Shown here piece by piece: positions 27,214 to 42,080 of a DNA stretch of 64,000 nt (positions within the stretch are counted from its first letter, which is position 1; every line of letters starts with the position of its first letter). The stretch covers positions 1,100,843-1,164,842 of the forward strand of contig NZ_CP007739.1 in assembly GCF_000724485.1 (NCBI RefSeq), written 5' to 3'. Position numbers and translations under genes: made by a program. The notes under the pieces are model-generated. The model saw nothing but the letters and a program-made list of their open reading frames with translations. It was not told the origin of the DNA and did no database searches. Origin of the DNA: Bacillus methanolicus MGA3. GTDB lineage: Bacteria; Bacillota; Bacilli; Bacillales; Cytobacillaceae.

Positions 27214-28096
27214 TGAGCAGGCAGGTGAACGCATTGATAAGCTCATTTCATCTATAAATGAAGAGTGGTCCAGATCCCAAGTTCAGCAATGGATTAAAGA
27301 TGGGCAAGTTCTTGTGAACGGGCAAAAAGTGAAAACAAATTATAAGTGCAGCCTAAATGACCAGATAGAGATTTTTATTCCCGATCCGGAAGAGCTTGAT
27401 GTTCTTCCGGAAGAAATGGATCTGGATATATATTATGAAGATCATGATGTAATAGTTGTTAATAAACCGCGGGGAATGGTTGTTCATCCGGCTCCCGGAC
27501 ACAGTACAGGCACTCTTGTAAATGGACTATTGGCCCATTGCAAGGATTTATCAGGGATTAACGGGGTTTTAAGGCCGGGAATTGTTCACCGAATTGATAA
27601 AGATACGTCAGGCTTATTAATGGTAGCCAAAAATGATTTTGCGCATGAAAGTCTCGTCAATCAATTGGTTGAAAAGACCGTTACGAGAAAATATAAGGCG
27701 ATCGTTCATGGCGAGATTCCACACGATTATGGAACAATTGATGCCCCAATAGGACGAGATCCGAAAGACCGCCAGAGTATGACAGTCGTTGACAATGGCA
27801 AACATGCCGTCACTCATTTTCATGTACTTGAACGGTTTAAGGACTTTACCTTTATTGAATGCCAGCTTGAAACCGGGAGAACGCATCAAATTCGTGTTCA
27901 TATGAAATATATCGGTTATCCGCTTGCCGGCGATCCGAAATACGGCCCGAAAAAGACGCTTGATATTGATGGCCAGGCATTGCATGCAGGTGTACTTGGC
28001 TTTAATCACCCCAGAACAAAAGAATATTTAGAGTTTGAGGCCCCTCTTCCTTCGGAATTTGAAGCAATTTTAGCTTTTCTTAGAAATAAACGTTGA
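27185..28096 (+). CDS. ylyB: RluD-family 23S rRNA pseudouridine synthase YlyB
   Basis: 303 residues; ATG 27185 with AAAGGAG six bases upstream. The N-terminal S4 domain ([25 protein letters not shown]) is followed by the RluA/RluD catalytic core. [17 protein letters not shown] carries the catalytic Asp; [21 protein letters not shown] forms the base-binding region. By family it makes pseudouridines in helix 69 of 23S rRNA; the exact sites in this organism are inferred. The stop codon TGA lies inside the -35 of the pyr promoter. Confidence 0.94.
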   Translation: MEKMEHIILDEQAGERIDKLISSINEEWSRSQVQQWIKDGQVLVNGQKVKTNYKCSLNDQIEIFIPDPEELDVLPEEMDLDIYYEDHDVIVVNKPRGMVVHPAPGHSTGTLVNGLLAHCKDLSGINGVLRPGIVHRIDKDTSGLLMVAKNDFAHESLVNQLVEKTVTRKYKAIVHGEIPHDYGTIDAPIGRDPKDRQSMTVVDNGKHAVTHFHVLERFKDFTFIECQLETGRTHQIRVHMKYIGYPLAGDPKYGPKKTLDIDGQALHAGVLGFNHPRTKEYLEFEAPLPSEFEAILAFLRNKR

Positions 28097-28121
28097 CAAT
28101 GCTCTACAAACAGTTTATCAT
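28093..28121 (+). promoter_or_regulatory. Sigma-A promoter of the pyr operon
   Basis: TTGACA (28093-28098), 17-bp spacer, TATCAT (28116-28121). The -35 overlaps the ylyB stop codon. The start would be near 28128. Confidence 0.85.
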
Positions 28122-28149
28122 GACAGTAGTTGAATAAGTCCTTTAACAC

Positions 28150-28265
28150 AGTCCCGTGAGGCTGAGAAGGAAACGGATTCGAGCATATAAAGGGTGTACT
28201 ATGCCCAGATCTATATGCCTTCAATGAACACGTACCCTCTCGCCGCAGCGGCGAGAGGGTTTTTT
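28150..28265 (+). promoter_or_regulatory. PyrR attenuator 1 (before pyrR)
   Basis: The PyrR-binding loop AGTCCCGTGAGGCT (28150-28163) sits in an anti-antiterminator stem. The terminator ACCCTCTCGCCGC/GCGGCGAGAGGGT (28234-28260) is followed by T residues to 28265. PyrR with UMP stabilises the binding hairpin and so favours the terminator, as established in B. subtilis. Confidence 0.93.
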
Positions 28266-28297
28266 AATGAAAATACCTCCGTTTCCAATGTTCATAA

Positions 28298-28858
<561 letters not shown>

Positions 28859-28871
28859 CCCTTTTAAAAAC

Positions 28872-28970
28872 AGTCCAGAGAGGCTGGCAAGGGGGATATG
28901 GCAAAAGGAACGTGTCTTTTGCTTAGTTGGCTTATCCTCTTTGCGAACGCTTGCAAAGAGGATTTTTTTT
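28872..28970 (+). promoter_or_regulatory. PyrR attenuator 2 (pyrR-pyrP)
   Basis: PyrR site AGTCCAGAGAGGCT at 28872-28885. The terminator ATCCTCTTTGC (28934-28944) pairs with GCAAAGAGGAT, followed by a run of seven T. Confidence 0.93.
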
Positions 28971-28997
28971 GAATTATCAATGAAATGAGGAATGAAA

Positions 28998-30305
28998 ATG
29001 GGCAAACCAGTATTGGATATTAAAGATGTTCCGTCGCCGCTTCAGTGGATTACACTAAGTTTACAGCATTTGTTTGCCATGTTCGGAGCCACGATCTTAG
29101 TTCCTTATTTAGTTGGACTAAGTCCGGCAATTGCTTTAATTTCAAGCGGTCTTGGCACGCTTGCCTTTTTGATAATTACAAAATGGCAAGTTCCCGCTTA
29201 CCTTGGATCATCCTTTGCTTTTATTGCTCCAATTATCGCGGCAAAGACAGCAGGGGGACCAGGGGCTGCTATGGCCGGAACCTTTCTGGCAGGCTTGGTA
29301 TATGGTGTAGTAGCTCTCGTTATTAAGAAAGCCGGATATCGCTGGATTATGAATTTGCTTCCACCGATTGTAGTTGGACCTGTCATCATTGTAATTGGTC
29401 TTGCTTTGGCAGGAACAGCCGTTAAAATGGCCATGAATAATCCTAAGGGAGAATACAGTTTACTGCATTTTTCCGCAGCATTTGTGACGCTTGCGGCAAC
29501 AATCATCTTTTCCATCTATGGAAAAAAGCTGTTAAGTCTGATTCCGATTCTCGGTGGAATAATCATTGGTTATTTATACTCATTGGCGGTTGGATTGGTG
29601 GATCTTTCACCTGTAAAAAAAGCCGGCATTTTTGAAATGCCTGATTTTCTCATTCCGTTTGTGGATTATAAAGTAAATGTAACACCGGATCTCATTCTTC
29701 TAATGGTTCCTGTCGCGATTGTGACATTATCAGAACATATCGGACATCAGCTCGTACTGAGCAAAGTTGTTGGACGCGATCTTATTAAAAAGCCGGGGCT
29801 TCATCGTTCCATTTTGGGAGACGGAACGGCTACCATGATTTCTGCTCTGATTGGCGGACCGCCTAAAACAACGTATGGTGAAAACATTGGTGTACTTGCG
29901 ATTACACGTGTATATAGTGTATATGTTCTAGCAGGAGCAGCTGTTTTTGCCATCATTTTCGGATTCATCGGAAAAGTTACGGCTTTGATCAGCACCATTC
30001 CAACACCAGTCATGGGCGGTGTATCCATTCTTTTATTTGGAATCATTGCATCTTCTGGTTTGCGAATGCTTGTTGACAGCAAAGTGGATTTTGGCGACAA
30101 ACGAAATCTTGTCATTTCATCTGTGATTCTTGTTATTGGAATTGGCGGAGCGTTTATTAAAGTATCTGACCATTTCCAAATTCAAGGAATGGCGCTTGCA
30201 GCCATTCTCGGCGTGTTGCTTAATTTGATTCTGCCTGGCAGAGAAGAAATGAAAGAAAATATGTTTCAGTTAGAAAATGAAGAGAATAATGACAATGTGG
30301 CATAA
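28998..30305 (+). CDS. pyrP: Uracil permease
   Basis: 435 residues, equal to B. subtilis PyrP; ATG 28998 has GAGG at 7 bp, while the ATG at 28992 is too close. It is a nucleobase-cation symporter-2 family membrane protein with about 12-14 hydrophobic segments. Conserved features are QHLFAMFGATILVP near the N-terminus, SSFAFIAPI, VALSEHIGH-like VTLSEHIGHQLVL, the GGPPKTTYGENIGV loop with substrate residues, and GGVSILLFGIIASSG. It imports uracil for salvage by uracil phosphoribosyltransferase. Controlled by attenuator 2. Confidence 0.97.
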   Translation: MGKPVLDIKDVPSPLQWITLSLQHLFAMFGATILVPYLVGLSPAIALISSGLGTLAFLIITKWQVPAYLGSSFAFIAPIIAAKTAGGPGAAMAGTFLAGLVYGVVALVIKKAGYRWIMNLLPPIVVGPVIIVIGLALAGTAVKMAMNNPKGEYSLLHFSAAFVTLAATIIFSIYGKKLLSLIPILGGIIIGYLYSLAVGLVDLSPVKKAGIFEMPDFLIPFVDYKVNVTPDLILLMVPVAIVTLSEHIGHQLVLSKVVGRDLIKKPGLHRSILGDGTATMISALIGGPPKTTYGENIGVLAITRVYSVYVLAGAAVFAIIFGFIGKVTALISTIPTPVMGGVSILLFGIIASSGLRMLVDSKVDFGDKRNLVISSVILVIGIGGAFIKVSDHFQIQGMALAAILGVLLNLILPGREEMKENMFQLENEENNDNVA

Positions 30306-30321
30306 GCTCACCTTTTAATGA

Positions 30322-30454
30322 AGTCCAGAGAGGCTTAAAAGGGTGTTGAACGAGCCGGTTTTTTGCAAAAAGCTTAAGATAAAAAGTTCTTTTTGCGTAA
30401 ACTTGCCTGTTTTAGGTTTTTCAACACCCTGACAAAATGTCAGGGTGTTTTTTT
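30322..30454 (+). promoter_or_regulatory. PyrR attenuator 3 (pyrP-pyrB)
   Basis: PyrR site AGTCCAGAGAGGCT at 30322-30335, flanked by CCTTTTAA and TTAAAAGG arms. The terminator ACACCCTGACA/TGTCAGGGTGT (30424-30447) is followed by seven T. Confidence 0.94.
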
Positions 30455-30481
30455 ATGAGACGAACCGGGAGGCTGTTAAGG

Positions 30482-31420
30482 ATGAGACAATTGCTTACTA
30501 CTACAGAATTGACAATTGACGATATTCTTGAAATTTTATCGGATGCAGAAGGGTTTGCGGAAGGAAAAATATGGAGGCCGAAAAAGCAAACCTTTGTTTC
30601 AAATCTGTTTTTTGAGCCGAGTACAAGGACAAAATGTAGCTTTGAAGTAGCTGAAAGAAAGCTCGGACTTGAAGTTATTCCTTTTGAAGTGAGTACATCC
30701 AGTGTTTTAAAAGGAGAAACGCTCTATGACACAGTAAGGACACTTGAATCAATCGGCGTGAATGCCGTTGTCATACGGCATAATGAAGACAGATACTTTG
30801 ATGAGCTTGTGGATCGGATACAGATCCCACTTATTAATGCTGGAGACGGATGCGGCCATCATCCAACCCAGTCGCTGCTTGATTTATTAACCATAAAGCA
30901 AGAATTCGGCGGTTTTAACGGAGTTAAGGTAGCCATTATCGGGGATATTCGCCACAGCCGTGTTGCGAGGTCAAATGCGGATGCATTAGTACGTTTAGGT
31001 GCAGAGGTTGTGTTTTCCGGACCGGAAGAATGGTTTGATGAAAGTCTGTTAGCATATGGCCATTATGAAGAGATCGATTTTGCTATCCGTACATCTGACG
31101 TTGTCATGCTCTTAAGAATTCAACACGAGCGTCACGATGCGAAAGGTTTCAGATCAGCTATGGAGTATCATCAAGCATTCGGTTTAACAGAAGCAAGAGA
31201 AAAAACAATGAAATTCGGCAGCATTATTATGCATCCGGCTCCGGTAAACCGCAATGTTGAAATTGCCGACAGTTTAGTTGAATGTGAACGTTCAAGAATT
31301 TTTAAACAAATGCAAAATGGGGTTTTTGTGAGAATGGCAGTATTAAAGCGTGTATTGGAGAATCATGAGGGAGGTAAAGTAAATGTCCTTAATGATCAAA
31401 AATGGCCGGTTGCTAACTAA
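30482..31420 (+). CDS. pyrB: Aspartate carbamoyltransferase, catalytic chain
   Basis: 312 residues; ATG 30482 with GGGAGG 9 bp upstream (also AAGG close by). An upstream in-frame start at 30437 lies in the terminator hairpin and is rejected. The carbamoyl-phosphate motif FFEPSTRT and the aspartate-side HPTQSLLDL and [12 protein letters not shown] are present. It condenses carbamoyl phosphate with aspartate; no regulatory pyrI chain is nearby, as usual for Bacillus. Overlaps pyrC by 38 bp. Confidence 0.98.
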   Translation: MRQLLTTTELTIDDILEILSDAEGFAEGKIWRPKKQTFVSNLFFEPSTRTKCSFEVAERKLGLEVIPFEVSTSSVLKGETLYDTVRTLESIGVNAVVIRHNEDRYFDELVDRIQIPLINAGDGCGHHPTQSLLDLLTIKQEFGGFNGVKVAIIGDIRHSRVARSNADALVRLGAEVVFSGPEEWFDESLLAYGHYEEIDFAIRTSDVVMLLRIQHERHDAKGFRSAMEYHQAFGLTEAREKTMKFGSIIMHPAPVNRNVEIADSLVECERSRIFKQMQNGVFVRMAVLKRVLENHEGGKVNVLNDQKWPVAN

Positions 31421-32669
31421 AGATGGAAATTTTCAAATATGTGACATTTACATTGAAAATGGAAAAATTCATGAAATCAATGAAATTTTATATAAAAAAG
31501 CTGATGAAGTAATTGATGCAGAAGGTCTCTTCGTTTCTCCAGGTTTTATTGACCTACATGTCCACTTAAGGGAACCGGGCGGTGAGAAAAAAGAGACCAT
31601 TGAAACGGGAACATTGGCTGCGGCTAAAGGGGGATTTACAACCGTAGCAGCGATGCCGAATACCCGTCCAGTTCCGGATTCAAAAGAGCAAATGGAATGG
31701 TTAAATCAGCGAATAAAAGAAACGGCACATGTAAAAGTGCTTCCTTATGCCTCAATCACCGTAAGGGAACTCGGTGAAGAATTGACAGACTTTGAAATGT
31801 TAAAAGAGTCAGGTGCTTTTGCTTTTACCGATGACGGCGTTGGTGTCCAATCTGCAAAGGTTATGTTTGAGGCGATGAAAAAAGCTGCCAAAATCAATAT
31901 GCCGATTGTTGCCCACTGTGAGGATAACTCGTTAATTAACAATGGATATGTCCATGAAGGCATTTTTTCAGAAAAACACGGATTGAATGGAATTCCTTCG
32001 GTATGTGAATCCGTACATATTGCGAGAGATGTTTTGCTCGCAGAAGCTGCCGGCTGCCACTACCATGTTTGCCATGTCAGTACAAAGGAATCCGTAAGAG
32101 TTATCCGTGATGCAAAGCGAGCCGGAATTCATGTTACAGCTGAAGTCACACCCCATCATTTGCTGTTATGTGATGAGGATATCCCGGGGCTTGATGCCGA
32201 TTACAAAATGAATCCTCCACTGAGAGGAAAAGAAGATCAGAAAGCATTAATTGAAGGGCTTTTGGATGGAACCATTGATTTTATCGCGACCGATCACGCT
32301 CCACATACAGCAGAAGAAAAAGCTGAAGGAATGAAGCTGGCGCCATTTGGAATTGTTGGATTGGAAACAGCATTTCCACTTTTATACACTCATTTTGTGA
32401 AAAAAGAAATCTTCTCATTAAGAGAACTAATCAATTTTTTAACAGTAAAGCCGGCTGAATCATTTGGATTGGAGACAGGGAAGCTTGAGATTGGCGCTCC
32501 TGCTGACATCGTCTTAATCGACTTAGACCATAAGGAAACGATTGACCCAAATAAATTCCTTTCAAAAGGAAAAAACACTCCGTTTTCAGGCTGGGAATGC
32601 CAGGGGTGGCCGGTTATGACAATTGTTGACGGAAAAATTGTTTGGACAAAAAGAGGTGTTATAGTGTGA
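31383..32669 (+). CDS. pyrC: Dihydroorotase (type I)
   Basis: 428 residues; ATG 31383, SD GGGAGG inside pyrB. Zinc amidohydrolase that closes carbamoyl aspartate to dihydroorotate. Metal motif [10 protein letters not shown] near residue 60, substrate loop [12 protein letters not shown], later metal ligands in AHCEDNSL and CHVSTKES, and the catalytic Asp in [10 protein letters not shown]. The stop TGA overlaps the carA GTG start, so the two are translationally coupled. Confidence 0.98.
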   Translation: MSLMIKNGRLLTKDGNFQICDIYIENGKIHEINEILYKKADEVIDAEGLFVSPGFIDLHVHLREPGGEKKETIETGTLAAAKGGFTTVAAMPNTRPVPDSKEQMEWLNQRIKETAHVKVLPYASITVRELGEELTDFEMLKESGAFAFTDDGVGVQSAKVMFEAMKKAAKINMPIVAHCEDNSLINNGYVHEGIFSEKHGLNGIPSVCESVHIARDVLLAEAAGCHYHVCHVSTKESVRVIRDAKRAGIHVTAEVTPHHLLLCDEDIPGLDADYKMNPPLRGKEDQKALIEGLLDGTIDFIATDHAPHTAEEKAEGMKLAPFGIVGLETAFPLLYTHFVKKEIFSLRELINFLTVKPAESFGLETGKLEIGAPADIVLIDLDHKETIDPNKFLSKGKNTPFSGWECQGWPVMTIVDGKIVWTKRGVIV

Positions 32670-33772
32670 AAAAACAGCTGATTCTTGAAGATGGAACGAT
32701 TTTTATCGGTGAAGGATTTGGAAGTGATGCAAACAAAACTGGTGAAGTAGTGTTTAATACCGGTATGACCGGTTATCAGGAAATCCTTTCAGATCCTTCT
32801 TATTGTGGCCAAATAGTCACACTCACCTATCCTTTAATCGGTAATTACGGGATTAACAGGGATGACTTCGAGTCAATCAGCCCTGCGATCAGCGGTTTAG
32901 TTGTAAAAGAAGCAGCTGAATTTCCTTCAAACTGGAGAAGTGAATTATCGCTTGATCAATTTTTAAAATTAAAAAATATCCCGGGAATTGCTGGAATAGA
33001 TACCCGAAAGTTGACGAGGATTATCCGGAAATACGGAACTTTAAAAGGCGCAATATGCAGCATGAACGAAGATGCAGATGAAATTCTAGAGAGGCTCCGC
33101 GCTTTACAGTTACGAAACGATCAAGTAAAGCAAGTTTCAACTAAAACGCCATACCCAAGCCCTGGAAGAGGAAAACGCATCGTTTTAGTGGATTTCGGGA
33201 TGAAACATGGCATCTTAAGAGAATTAAACAAACGAGATTGTGATGTTGTTGTAGTACCTTATCATACGACAGCAGAAGAAATTTTGAATTTAAGCCCTGA
33301 CGGTGTCATGCTGTCTAACGGGCCTGGAGATCCAAAAGATGTACCGGAAGCGATCGAGATGATCCGTGGTATTTTAGGAAAGGTTCCATTGTTCGGAATT
33401 TGTCTTGGACACCAATTGTTTGCGCTTGCTTCTGGAGCAAATACGGTAAAAATGAAGTTCGGACACCGAGGTTCAAATCATCCTGTAAAAGACTTGAAAA
33501 CTGGAAAAGTAGCTCTTACATCGCAAAATCATGGCTATACAGTTGAAAAAGAATCAATTAAAGAAACTAGGCTGGAAGTGACACACATCGCATTAAATGA
33601 CGGAACGATTGAAGGCTTGAAACATTTAGACTTTCCTGCGTTTACAGTTCAATACCATCCTGAAGCATCCCCGGGACCCGAAGATGCCAACAACCTTTTC
33701 GATAAGTTTTTACAAATGATTGAAATGGAAAAAGGGGAAGGTGAAAAATTATGCCAAAGCGTACAGATATAA
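32666..33772 (+). CDS. carA: Carbamoyl-phosphate synthase, small (glutaminase) subunit
   Basis: 368 residues from GTG 32666 (SD AGAGGTG). The N-terminal domain has [20 protein letters not shown]. The class I glutamine amidotransferase domain carries SNGPGDP, the nucleophile Cys in [14 protein letters not shown] and the His-Glu of [10 protein letters not shown]. It delivers ammonia from glutamine to CarB. In B. subtilis this pair is called pyrAA/pyrAB. Overlaps carB by 22 bp. Confidence 0.97.
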   Translation: MKKQLILEDGTIFIGEGFGSDANKTGEVVFNTGMTGYQEILSDPSYCGQIVTLTYPLIGNYGINRDDFESISPAISGLVVKEAAEFPSNWRSELSLDQFLKLKNIPGIAGIDTRKLTRIIRKYGTLKGAICSMNEDADEILERLRALQLRNDQVKQVSTKTPYPSPGRGKRIVLVDFGMKHGILRELNKRDCDVVVVPYHTTAEEILNLSPDGVMLSNGPGDPKDVPEAIEMIRGILGKVPLFGICLGHQLFALASGANTVKMKFGHRGSNHPVKDLKTGKVALTSQNHGYTVEKESIKETRLEVTHIALNDGTIEGLKHLDFPAFTVQYHPEASPGPEDANNLFDKFLQMIEMEKGEGEKLCQSVQI

Positions 33773-36700
33773 AAAGCATTCTTGTCATCGGATCAGGTCC
33801 TATTGTCATTGGCCAAGCAGCAGAGTTTGATTATGCCGGAACACAGGCTTGCATTGCTCTGAAAGAAGAAGGGTACAAAGTGATTCTTGTCAATTCGAAC
33901 CCGGCAACCATCATGACTGATACGGAAATAGCTGATGTCGTCTATATTGAGCCGTTGACTGTTGAATTTGTGAGCAGAATTATCCGAAAAGAACGCCCAG
34001 ATGCAATTTTGCCTACCCTTGGCGGTCAAACGGGTTTAAACCTTGCAGTAGAGCTTGCCAAATCAGGTGTGCTCGATGAGTGCGGAGTTGAAATCTTAGG
34101 AACGAAGCTTTCCGCGATCGAAAAAGCTGAAGACCGTGAAATGTTCAGAAGCTTAATGAATGAACTTGGCGAACCTGTACCGGAAAGTGAAATCATTCAT
34201 ACCCTTGAAGAAGCTTTTCAATTTGTGAATGAAGTAGGCTATCCGGTCATTGTCCGCCCAGCGTTTACACTTGGGGGAACTGGGGGCGGAATTTGCCATA
34301 ATGAAGAAGAGCTTGTGGAAATTGTAACGAGCGGTTTGAAAAATAGCCCTGTAACACAATGCCTTCTCGAAAAGAGTATTGCAGGATACAAAGAAATTGA
34401 ATACGAAGTGATGCGGGATTCAAACGACAATGCCATCGTTGTTTGTAATATGGAAAACATCGATCCGGTTGGAATCCATACCGGAGACTCGATTGTAGTG
34501 GCGCCAAGCCAGACGCTAAGTGATCGTGAGTATCAGCTTCTTCGAAATGCATCTTTAAAAATTATTCGTGCCCTGGGAATTGAAGGGGGCTGCAACGTTC
34601 AACTCGCTCTTGACCCGTACAGCTTTCAATATTACGTCATTGAAGTCAATCCAAGGGTAAGCCGCTCATCAGCACTCGCATCAAAAGCGACAGGCTATCC
34701 GATCGCCAAGCTGGCAGCGAAAATTGCCGTTGGCTTGACGCTTGATGAAATGAAGAACCCTGTAACCGGAAAAACGTATGCATGCTTTGAGCCTGCGCTT
34801 GATTATATTGTTACAAAAATTCCTCGCTGGCCGTTTGACAAGTTTGAGTCAGCAAACCGTTCTTTAGGAACCCAAATGAAAGCAACCGGAGAAGTGATGG
34901 CAATTGGCCGGACATTTGAAGAATCACTTTTAAAAGCAATCCGCTCCCTTGAAGCAAATGTATACCACTTTAAGCTAAATGATGCCGATCAAGTGGACGA
35001 CGCTCTTTTAGAAAAGAGAATCAGAAAAGCCGGTGATGAACGTTTATTTTATATCGCAGAAGCGCTAAAACGAGGATTCTCAATTGAAACAATCCATGAA
35101 TGGAGCAAAATTGACCTGTTCTTTCTAAAGAAATTGGAAGGAATTGTACGTTTTGAAAAAGAACTTGCCGGCCATCCTTTTGATATCGAGCTTGGAAAAA
35201 AAGCAAAACAAATGGGATTTGCAGACAAGGTACTGGCTGAACTATGGGGTACAACAGAAAACGAAGTGTACAGCTGGAGAAAAGATCACGGAATCATTCC
35301 CGTTTATAAAATGGTGGATACTTGTGCAGCTGAATTTGAATCTGAAACGCCATATTACTATGGCACGTATGAAGACGAAAATGAATCGGAAGTGACAGAT
35401 AAAAAGAGCGTTGTCGTTTTAGGTTCCGGTCCAATCCGCATCGGGCAAGGAATTGAATTTGATTATGCAACCGTCCATTCCGTCTGGGCGATCAAAGAAG
35501 CAGGCTACGAAGCTATCATCATAAACAATAATCCTGAAACGGTTTCAACGGATTTCAGTATTTCCGACAAGCTTTATTTTGAACCGCTCACTATTGAAGA
35601 TGTGATGCACATTATTGATCTCGAAAAGCCAGTCGGCGTTGTTGTGCAGTTTGGCGGCCAAACAGCTATTAATTTAGCTGCCGGCCTTGCGGAACGGGGA
35701 GTGAAAATTCTTGGCACTTCTCTTGAAAACCTTGATCGGGCAGAAAACCGGGACAAGTTTGAGCAAGCATTATCTGAGTTGAATATCCCGCAGCCAATGG
35801 GAAAAACAGCCATGTCAGTTGAGGAAGCGGTCCGGATCGCGACAGAGATCGGCTACCCGGTCTTAGTAAGGCCGTCGTATGTGCTTGGCGGCAGAGCGAT
35901 GGAAATTGTCTACAAAGAAGAAGAACTGCTTCAGTATATGCAAAATGCCGTTAAAGTAAATCCGGAACATCCTGTTTTAATTGACCGTTATTTAACAGGC
36001 AAAGAAATTGAAGTTGATGCGATCTGTGACGGTGAACACGTACTTATTCCTGGAATTATGGAGCATATTGAGAGAGCTGGAGTACATTCCGGGGACTCCA
36101 TTGCCGTTTATCCGCCGCAAAGCCTGTCTTCAAAAGTGAAGGAAAAACTGGTTGAATATACAGAAATGTTAGCGAAAGGTTTAGGAATTATCGGCCTGTT
36201 GAACATCCAATATGTAGTATCCAACGGGGAAGTTTATGTTCTCGAAGTGAATCCGCGTTCAAGCCGGACGGTTCCGTTCCTGAGCAAAATCACCCAAGTT
36301 CCGATGGCAAAAATTGCAACAAAAGTGATACTTGGACAGTCTCTAACGGATCAAGGCTACACTGGCGGGCTTGTTCCTGAAAAAAACGGTGTATTCGTAA
36401 AAGTGCCGGTGTTCTCATTTGCGAAATTAAGAAGAGTGGATATTACACTCGGGCCTGAAATGAAATCGACCGGTGAAGTAATGGGGAAAGATACAACCCT
36501 TGAAAAGGCTCTATACAAAGGGCTTGTCGCCTCTGGAATAACGATTCAAAAATACGGAACAGTATTATTGACTGTTGCTGATAAGGATAAGGGAGAAGCA
36601 CTTCAGCTTGCCAAGCGTTTTGCTGCGATTGGCTACCAGCTTATGGCTACAAGCGGAACTGCCCGATTCCTTGAACAAGAAGGCATCCATGTAAGGGTAG

Positions 36701-36959
36701 TAGACAAGATCGGTTCGAACGGGCCGGACCTCTTAGATGTCATCCGAAACGGTCAAGCCCAGTTGGTGATTAACACATTAACAAAAGGAAAACAGCCTGC
36801 ACGCGATGGTTTTAGAATCCGACGTGAATCTGTTGAAAACGGAATTCCATGTTTGACATCGTTAGATACAGCAGAAGCCATTTTACGAGTGATCGAATCA
36901 ATGACTTTCTCTGCTGAAGCTATGGACCAGCCTGCGAAAAAAAGGGAGGAAGTCCTGGC

Positions 36960-36963
<4 letters not shown>
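33751..36963 (+). CDS. carB: Carbamoyl-phosphate synthase, large subunit
   Basis: 1070 residues, the usual size. Two homologous ATP-grasp halves are visible: the first begins with [21 protein letters not shown] and has [13 protein letters not shown]; the second begins [18 protein letters not shown] and has [14 protein letters not shown]. The C-terminal MGS-like allosteric domain ([19 protein letters not shown]) probably binds UMP/PRPP as in other pyrimidine-type enzymes. Makes carbamoyl phosphate from bicarbonate, two ATP and ammonia from CarA. Overlaps pyrK by 4 bp (ATGA). Confidence 0.98.
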
Positions 36964-39361
<2,398 letters not shown>

Positions 39362-39365
<4 letters not shown>

Positions 39366-40003
39366 AACAATTCATTGCTGAAAAATTATTGGAAATCGGC
39401 GCAGTTTCTTTAAAACCAAATGATCCATTCACATGGGCATCAGGACTCCGATCCCCGGTTTATTGCGATAATCGGCTTACCCTTTCTTATCCGGAAGTAA
39501 GAAGAGAAATTGCCAAAGGACTAAAAACTTTAATATTGGAAAAATTTCCTGACGTTGAAATGATTGCAGGCACTGCAACTGCTGGCATACCCCATGCAGC
39601 ATGGGTCAGTGAATTGCTTGATTTGCCAATGTGCTATGTTCGTTCCAAACGAAAGGGGCATGGCAAAGGAAATCAAATTGAAGGAAAAGTTTTGCAAGGC
39701 CAAAAGGTTGTAGTCATCGAAGATTTAATTTCAACGGGAGGAAGTGTCATAACAGCAGTTGAAGCTTTGCGAGAAGCCGGCTGTCAAGTTTTAGGGGCAG
39801 TTTCAATTTTTACTTACGAGCTGGAAAAGGGAAAAAAACTTCTAAAAGAAGCAAACGTTACAGCCTATTCGTTGACGGATTTCTCAATCTTGAGCGAAAT
39901 TGCAAAAGAAAAGGGATATATTGATCCTGTAGATATAGAGACGCTTGCAGATTGGCGAAAAGATCCTGAAAAATGGGGGAAGGAAAAATCAGAAAGTATG
40001 TAG
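39362..40003 (+). CDS. pyrE: Orotate phosphoribosyltransferase
   Basis: 213 residues; ATG 39362 overlaps the pyrF stop (ATGA), SD GGAAGGGG. The PRPP loop [21 protein letters not shown] and the catalytic loop [16 protein letters not shown] are clear. Converts orotate and PRPP to OMP. It is the last pyr gene; in B. subtilis sulfate-assimilation genes follow, but here the convergent rqcH comes directly after a terminator. Confidence 0.97.
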
Positions 40004-40026
40004 AGCAGAGATAAAAAAAGGGCTGG

Positions 40027-40110
40027 GTCTGCCCCTCCAATAAAACAAAAATAGACCAACTCGAATAAAATGTCTCTATCTATGCCATTGTTGGAGGGGT
40101 CAGACTTTTT
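40027..40110 (+). terminator. Terminator between convergent pyrE and rqcH (probably bidirectional)
   Basis: GTCTG-CCCCTCCAA (40027-40040) pairs with TTGGAGGGG-T-CAGAC (40091-40105), followed by TTTTT. On the other strand the hairpin is followed by CCAGCCC and a run of T (complement of 40013-40020). The loop is unusually long, about 50 nt. The right arm overlaps the 3' end of rqcH. Confidence 0.75.
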
Positions 40111-41824
40111 CAGTGTTTTGTTTTAATGCCAAAACTAATTCTTCATCAGGTGTAACATAAATAGTTTGCTGGTTTTCGTAAATGACAAACCCCGGTTTTG
40201 CTCCACTTGGTTTTTTGACATATCGGACAAGTGTATAATCTACCGGTACGGAGCTTGAATTTCGAGCTTTACTGAAATATGCTGCTAAATTTGCTGCTTC
40301 CAATATCGTTTTCTCAGTCGGAGTTTTGCTTCGAATGACGACATGAGATCCAGGTATATCTTTTGCATGAAGCCAAATTTCATCTCTTGCAGCTAATTTA
40401 TTTGTTAAATAGTCATTTTGTTTATTGTTTTTGCCAACTAAAATTTCTGTTCCATCTGAAGAAAGATACTTGTCCAAAATTGGTTTTGTAGATAACTGCT
40501 TCTTATTTTGCTGTTTATGGCGTTCTCGCAAGTATCCGCCCTCAATTAATTCCTCTCTTATTTCCATTATATCTTTTGTTGATGCCGCTTCTATTTGCTG
40601 AAGCAGTGAATCGAAATAGGAAACTTCCACTTTTGCTTTTTCAATTTGCTTTTGAATGACCGTAAGCGCATTTTTCGCCTTTTGGTATTTTGTAAAATAC
40701 TTTTGGGCGTTTTCCGAAGGGGATTTTTGCGGATCAAGTGGAATCACAATCGTCCCGCTATTTTCATCATAATAATTCATTACTTCAATTTCTTTCATCC
40801 CTTTTTGGACAGCATATAAATTTGCTGTTAATAATTCTCCATACAATTGATACTTCTCGGCATTTTTCGCTTCTTTCAGTTCTAATTGAAGTTTTTCGAT
40901 TTTCTTTATGTTCTTTTCTTTTTCATTCAAAATAAACCGTTCCAGGTCGTGTGCCTGCTGTTTTACTCTGTCGCGTTCTGCTTTGCCAAAATAATAGCGG
41001 TCAAGCATGGCACTTAAGGAAGAAAAAATTTTATGCTCGCCTTTAATATGTTCAAGAGGATAAAGGTAAAATGACTCTTTGCTGCTTCCGTACGTAATCG
41101 CCGGGATATATTCATTTTTTTTGATTTTTTCCATATAAGTTAAAAATGTTTTTGGCAGGGTAATCCGGTTTGCCATTCCAGATTGAAATACTATTTCCTT
41201 TGCTAACAAGGGTGAAATACCTGAAAATTGATCAACTAGCTGCTTATCAAGTTTGCCGGCATTAAAATCAAGGCGTTTCAAAATTTCCTGCTCGTCTGCT
41301 AAGAAAGGATCAAATTTGTTTTGTTCCGGAGGCGCAATGTATTTGTAACCTGGCAGAACAGCCCTGTGTGTATTTACGGCGAAGGAAACATGTTTGATGC
41401 TGTCTAAAATAGTGTTTGAAGCTTTATCAATTAAAATGATGTTGCTATGACGGCCCATTATTTCGACGATGAGCTGTTTATAAGATACATCTCCAATTTC
41501 GTTCCTTCCTTTAATATCAAATACAATAATTCGGTCGAGGCCTTCCTGATAAATATTTTCGAGGATAAAACCTTCTAAATGCTTCCTGAGAAGCATGCAA
41601 AACATGGGCGGTTCAGTTGGATTTTCATACGGTTCATTCGTCAGCTGAACTCTTGCATAGCTCGGATGTACAGATAATAGAAGTTTATGATTACGGCCGT
41701 TTGCCCGTACGGTAATGATTATTTCATTTTTAGAAGGCTGGTGTATTTTATTTATTCTTCCCCCATTAATCGTTTGGGAAAGTTCGTTAACCATCGCTCT
41801 CGTAAATAAACCATCAAATGACAT
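40100..41824 (-). CDS. rqcH: Ribosome quality control protein RqcH (NEMF/Rqc2 family, formerly FbpA/YloA)
   Basis: 574 residues on the - strand; SD AAAGGATG before the ATG. NFACT-N domain from the start ([27 protein letters not shown]) with [15 protein letters not shown] and [10 protein letters not shown]. Long coiled coils follow in the middle (residues ~280-440), then the NFACT-R domain ([20 protein letters not shown]). RqcH binds stalled 50S subunits and recruits tRNA-Ala to add C-terminal alanine tails to nascent chains. Originally described as a fibronectin-binding protein, but nothing here suggests secretion. It is convergent to pyrE and divergent from yloB. Confidence 0.95.
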   Translation of the reverse strand: MSFDGLFTRAMVNELSQTINGGRINKIHQPSKNEIIITVRANGRNHKLLLSVHPSYARVQLTNEPYENPTEPPMFCMLLRKHLEGFILENIYQEGLDRIIVFDIKGRNEIGDVSYKQLIVEIMGRHSNIILIDKASNTILDSIKHVSFAVNTHRAVLPGYKYIAPPEQNKFDPFLADEQEILKRLDFNAGKLDKQLVDQFSGISPLLAKEIVFQSGMANRITLPKTFLTYMEKIKKNEYIPAITYGSSKESFYLYPLEHIKGEHKIFSSLSAMLDRYYFGKAERDRVKQQAHDLERFILNEKEKNIKKIEKLQLELKEAKNAEKYQLYGELLTANLYAVQKGMKEIEVMNYYDENSGTIVIPLDPQKSPSENAQKYFTKYQKAKNALTVIQKQIEKAKVEVSYFDSLLQQIEAASTKDIMEIREELIEGGYLRERHKQQNKKQLSTKPILDKYLSSDGTEILVGKNNKQNDYLTNKLAARDEIWLHAKDIPGSHVVIRSKTPTEKTILEAANLAAYFSKARNSSSVPVDYTLVRYVKKPSGAKPGFVIYENQQTIYVTPDEELVLALKQNTEKV

Positions 41825-42080
41825 GAGGGATACATCCTTTACTTTAGTCTTTATTTACTAGTTTACCCCGTTTCTAATAACGGTAGGGTACTCATTTTTT
41901 AGGGTGAGAATGGCGGGTTTTTAGAATACGATTTGTTCGATTAGCATCAGTGGGTAAACACTTCATTGATAAAGTTTCACTTTATATCATAGCACAAATA
42001 GCATTTTTTCGGACAAGGCTGAATAAGCTTTCTTTAGGAGATGAGGACAACGCTTGTCTATTTCAAAAGGAGGAAGTGTG

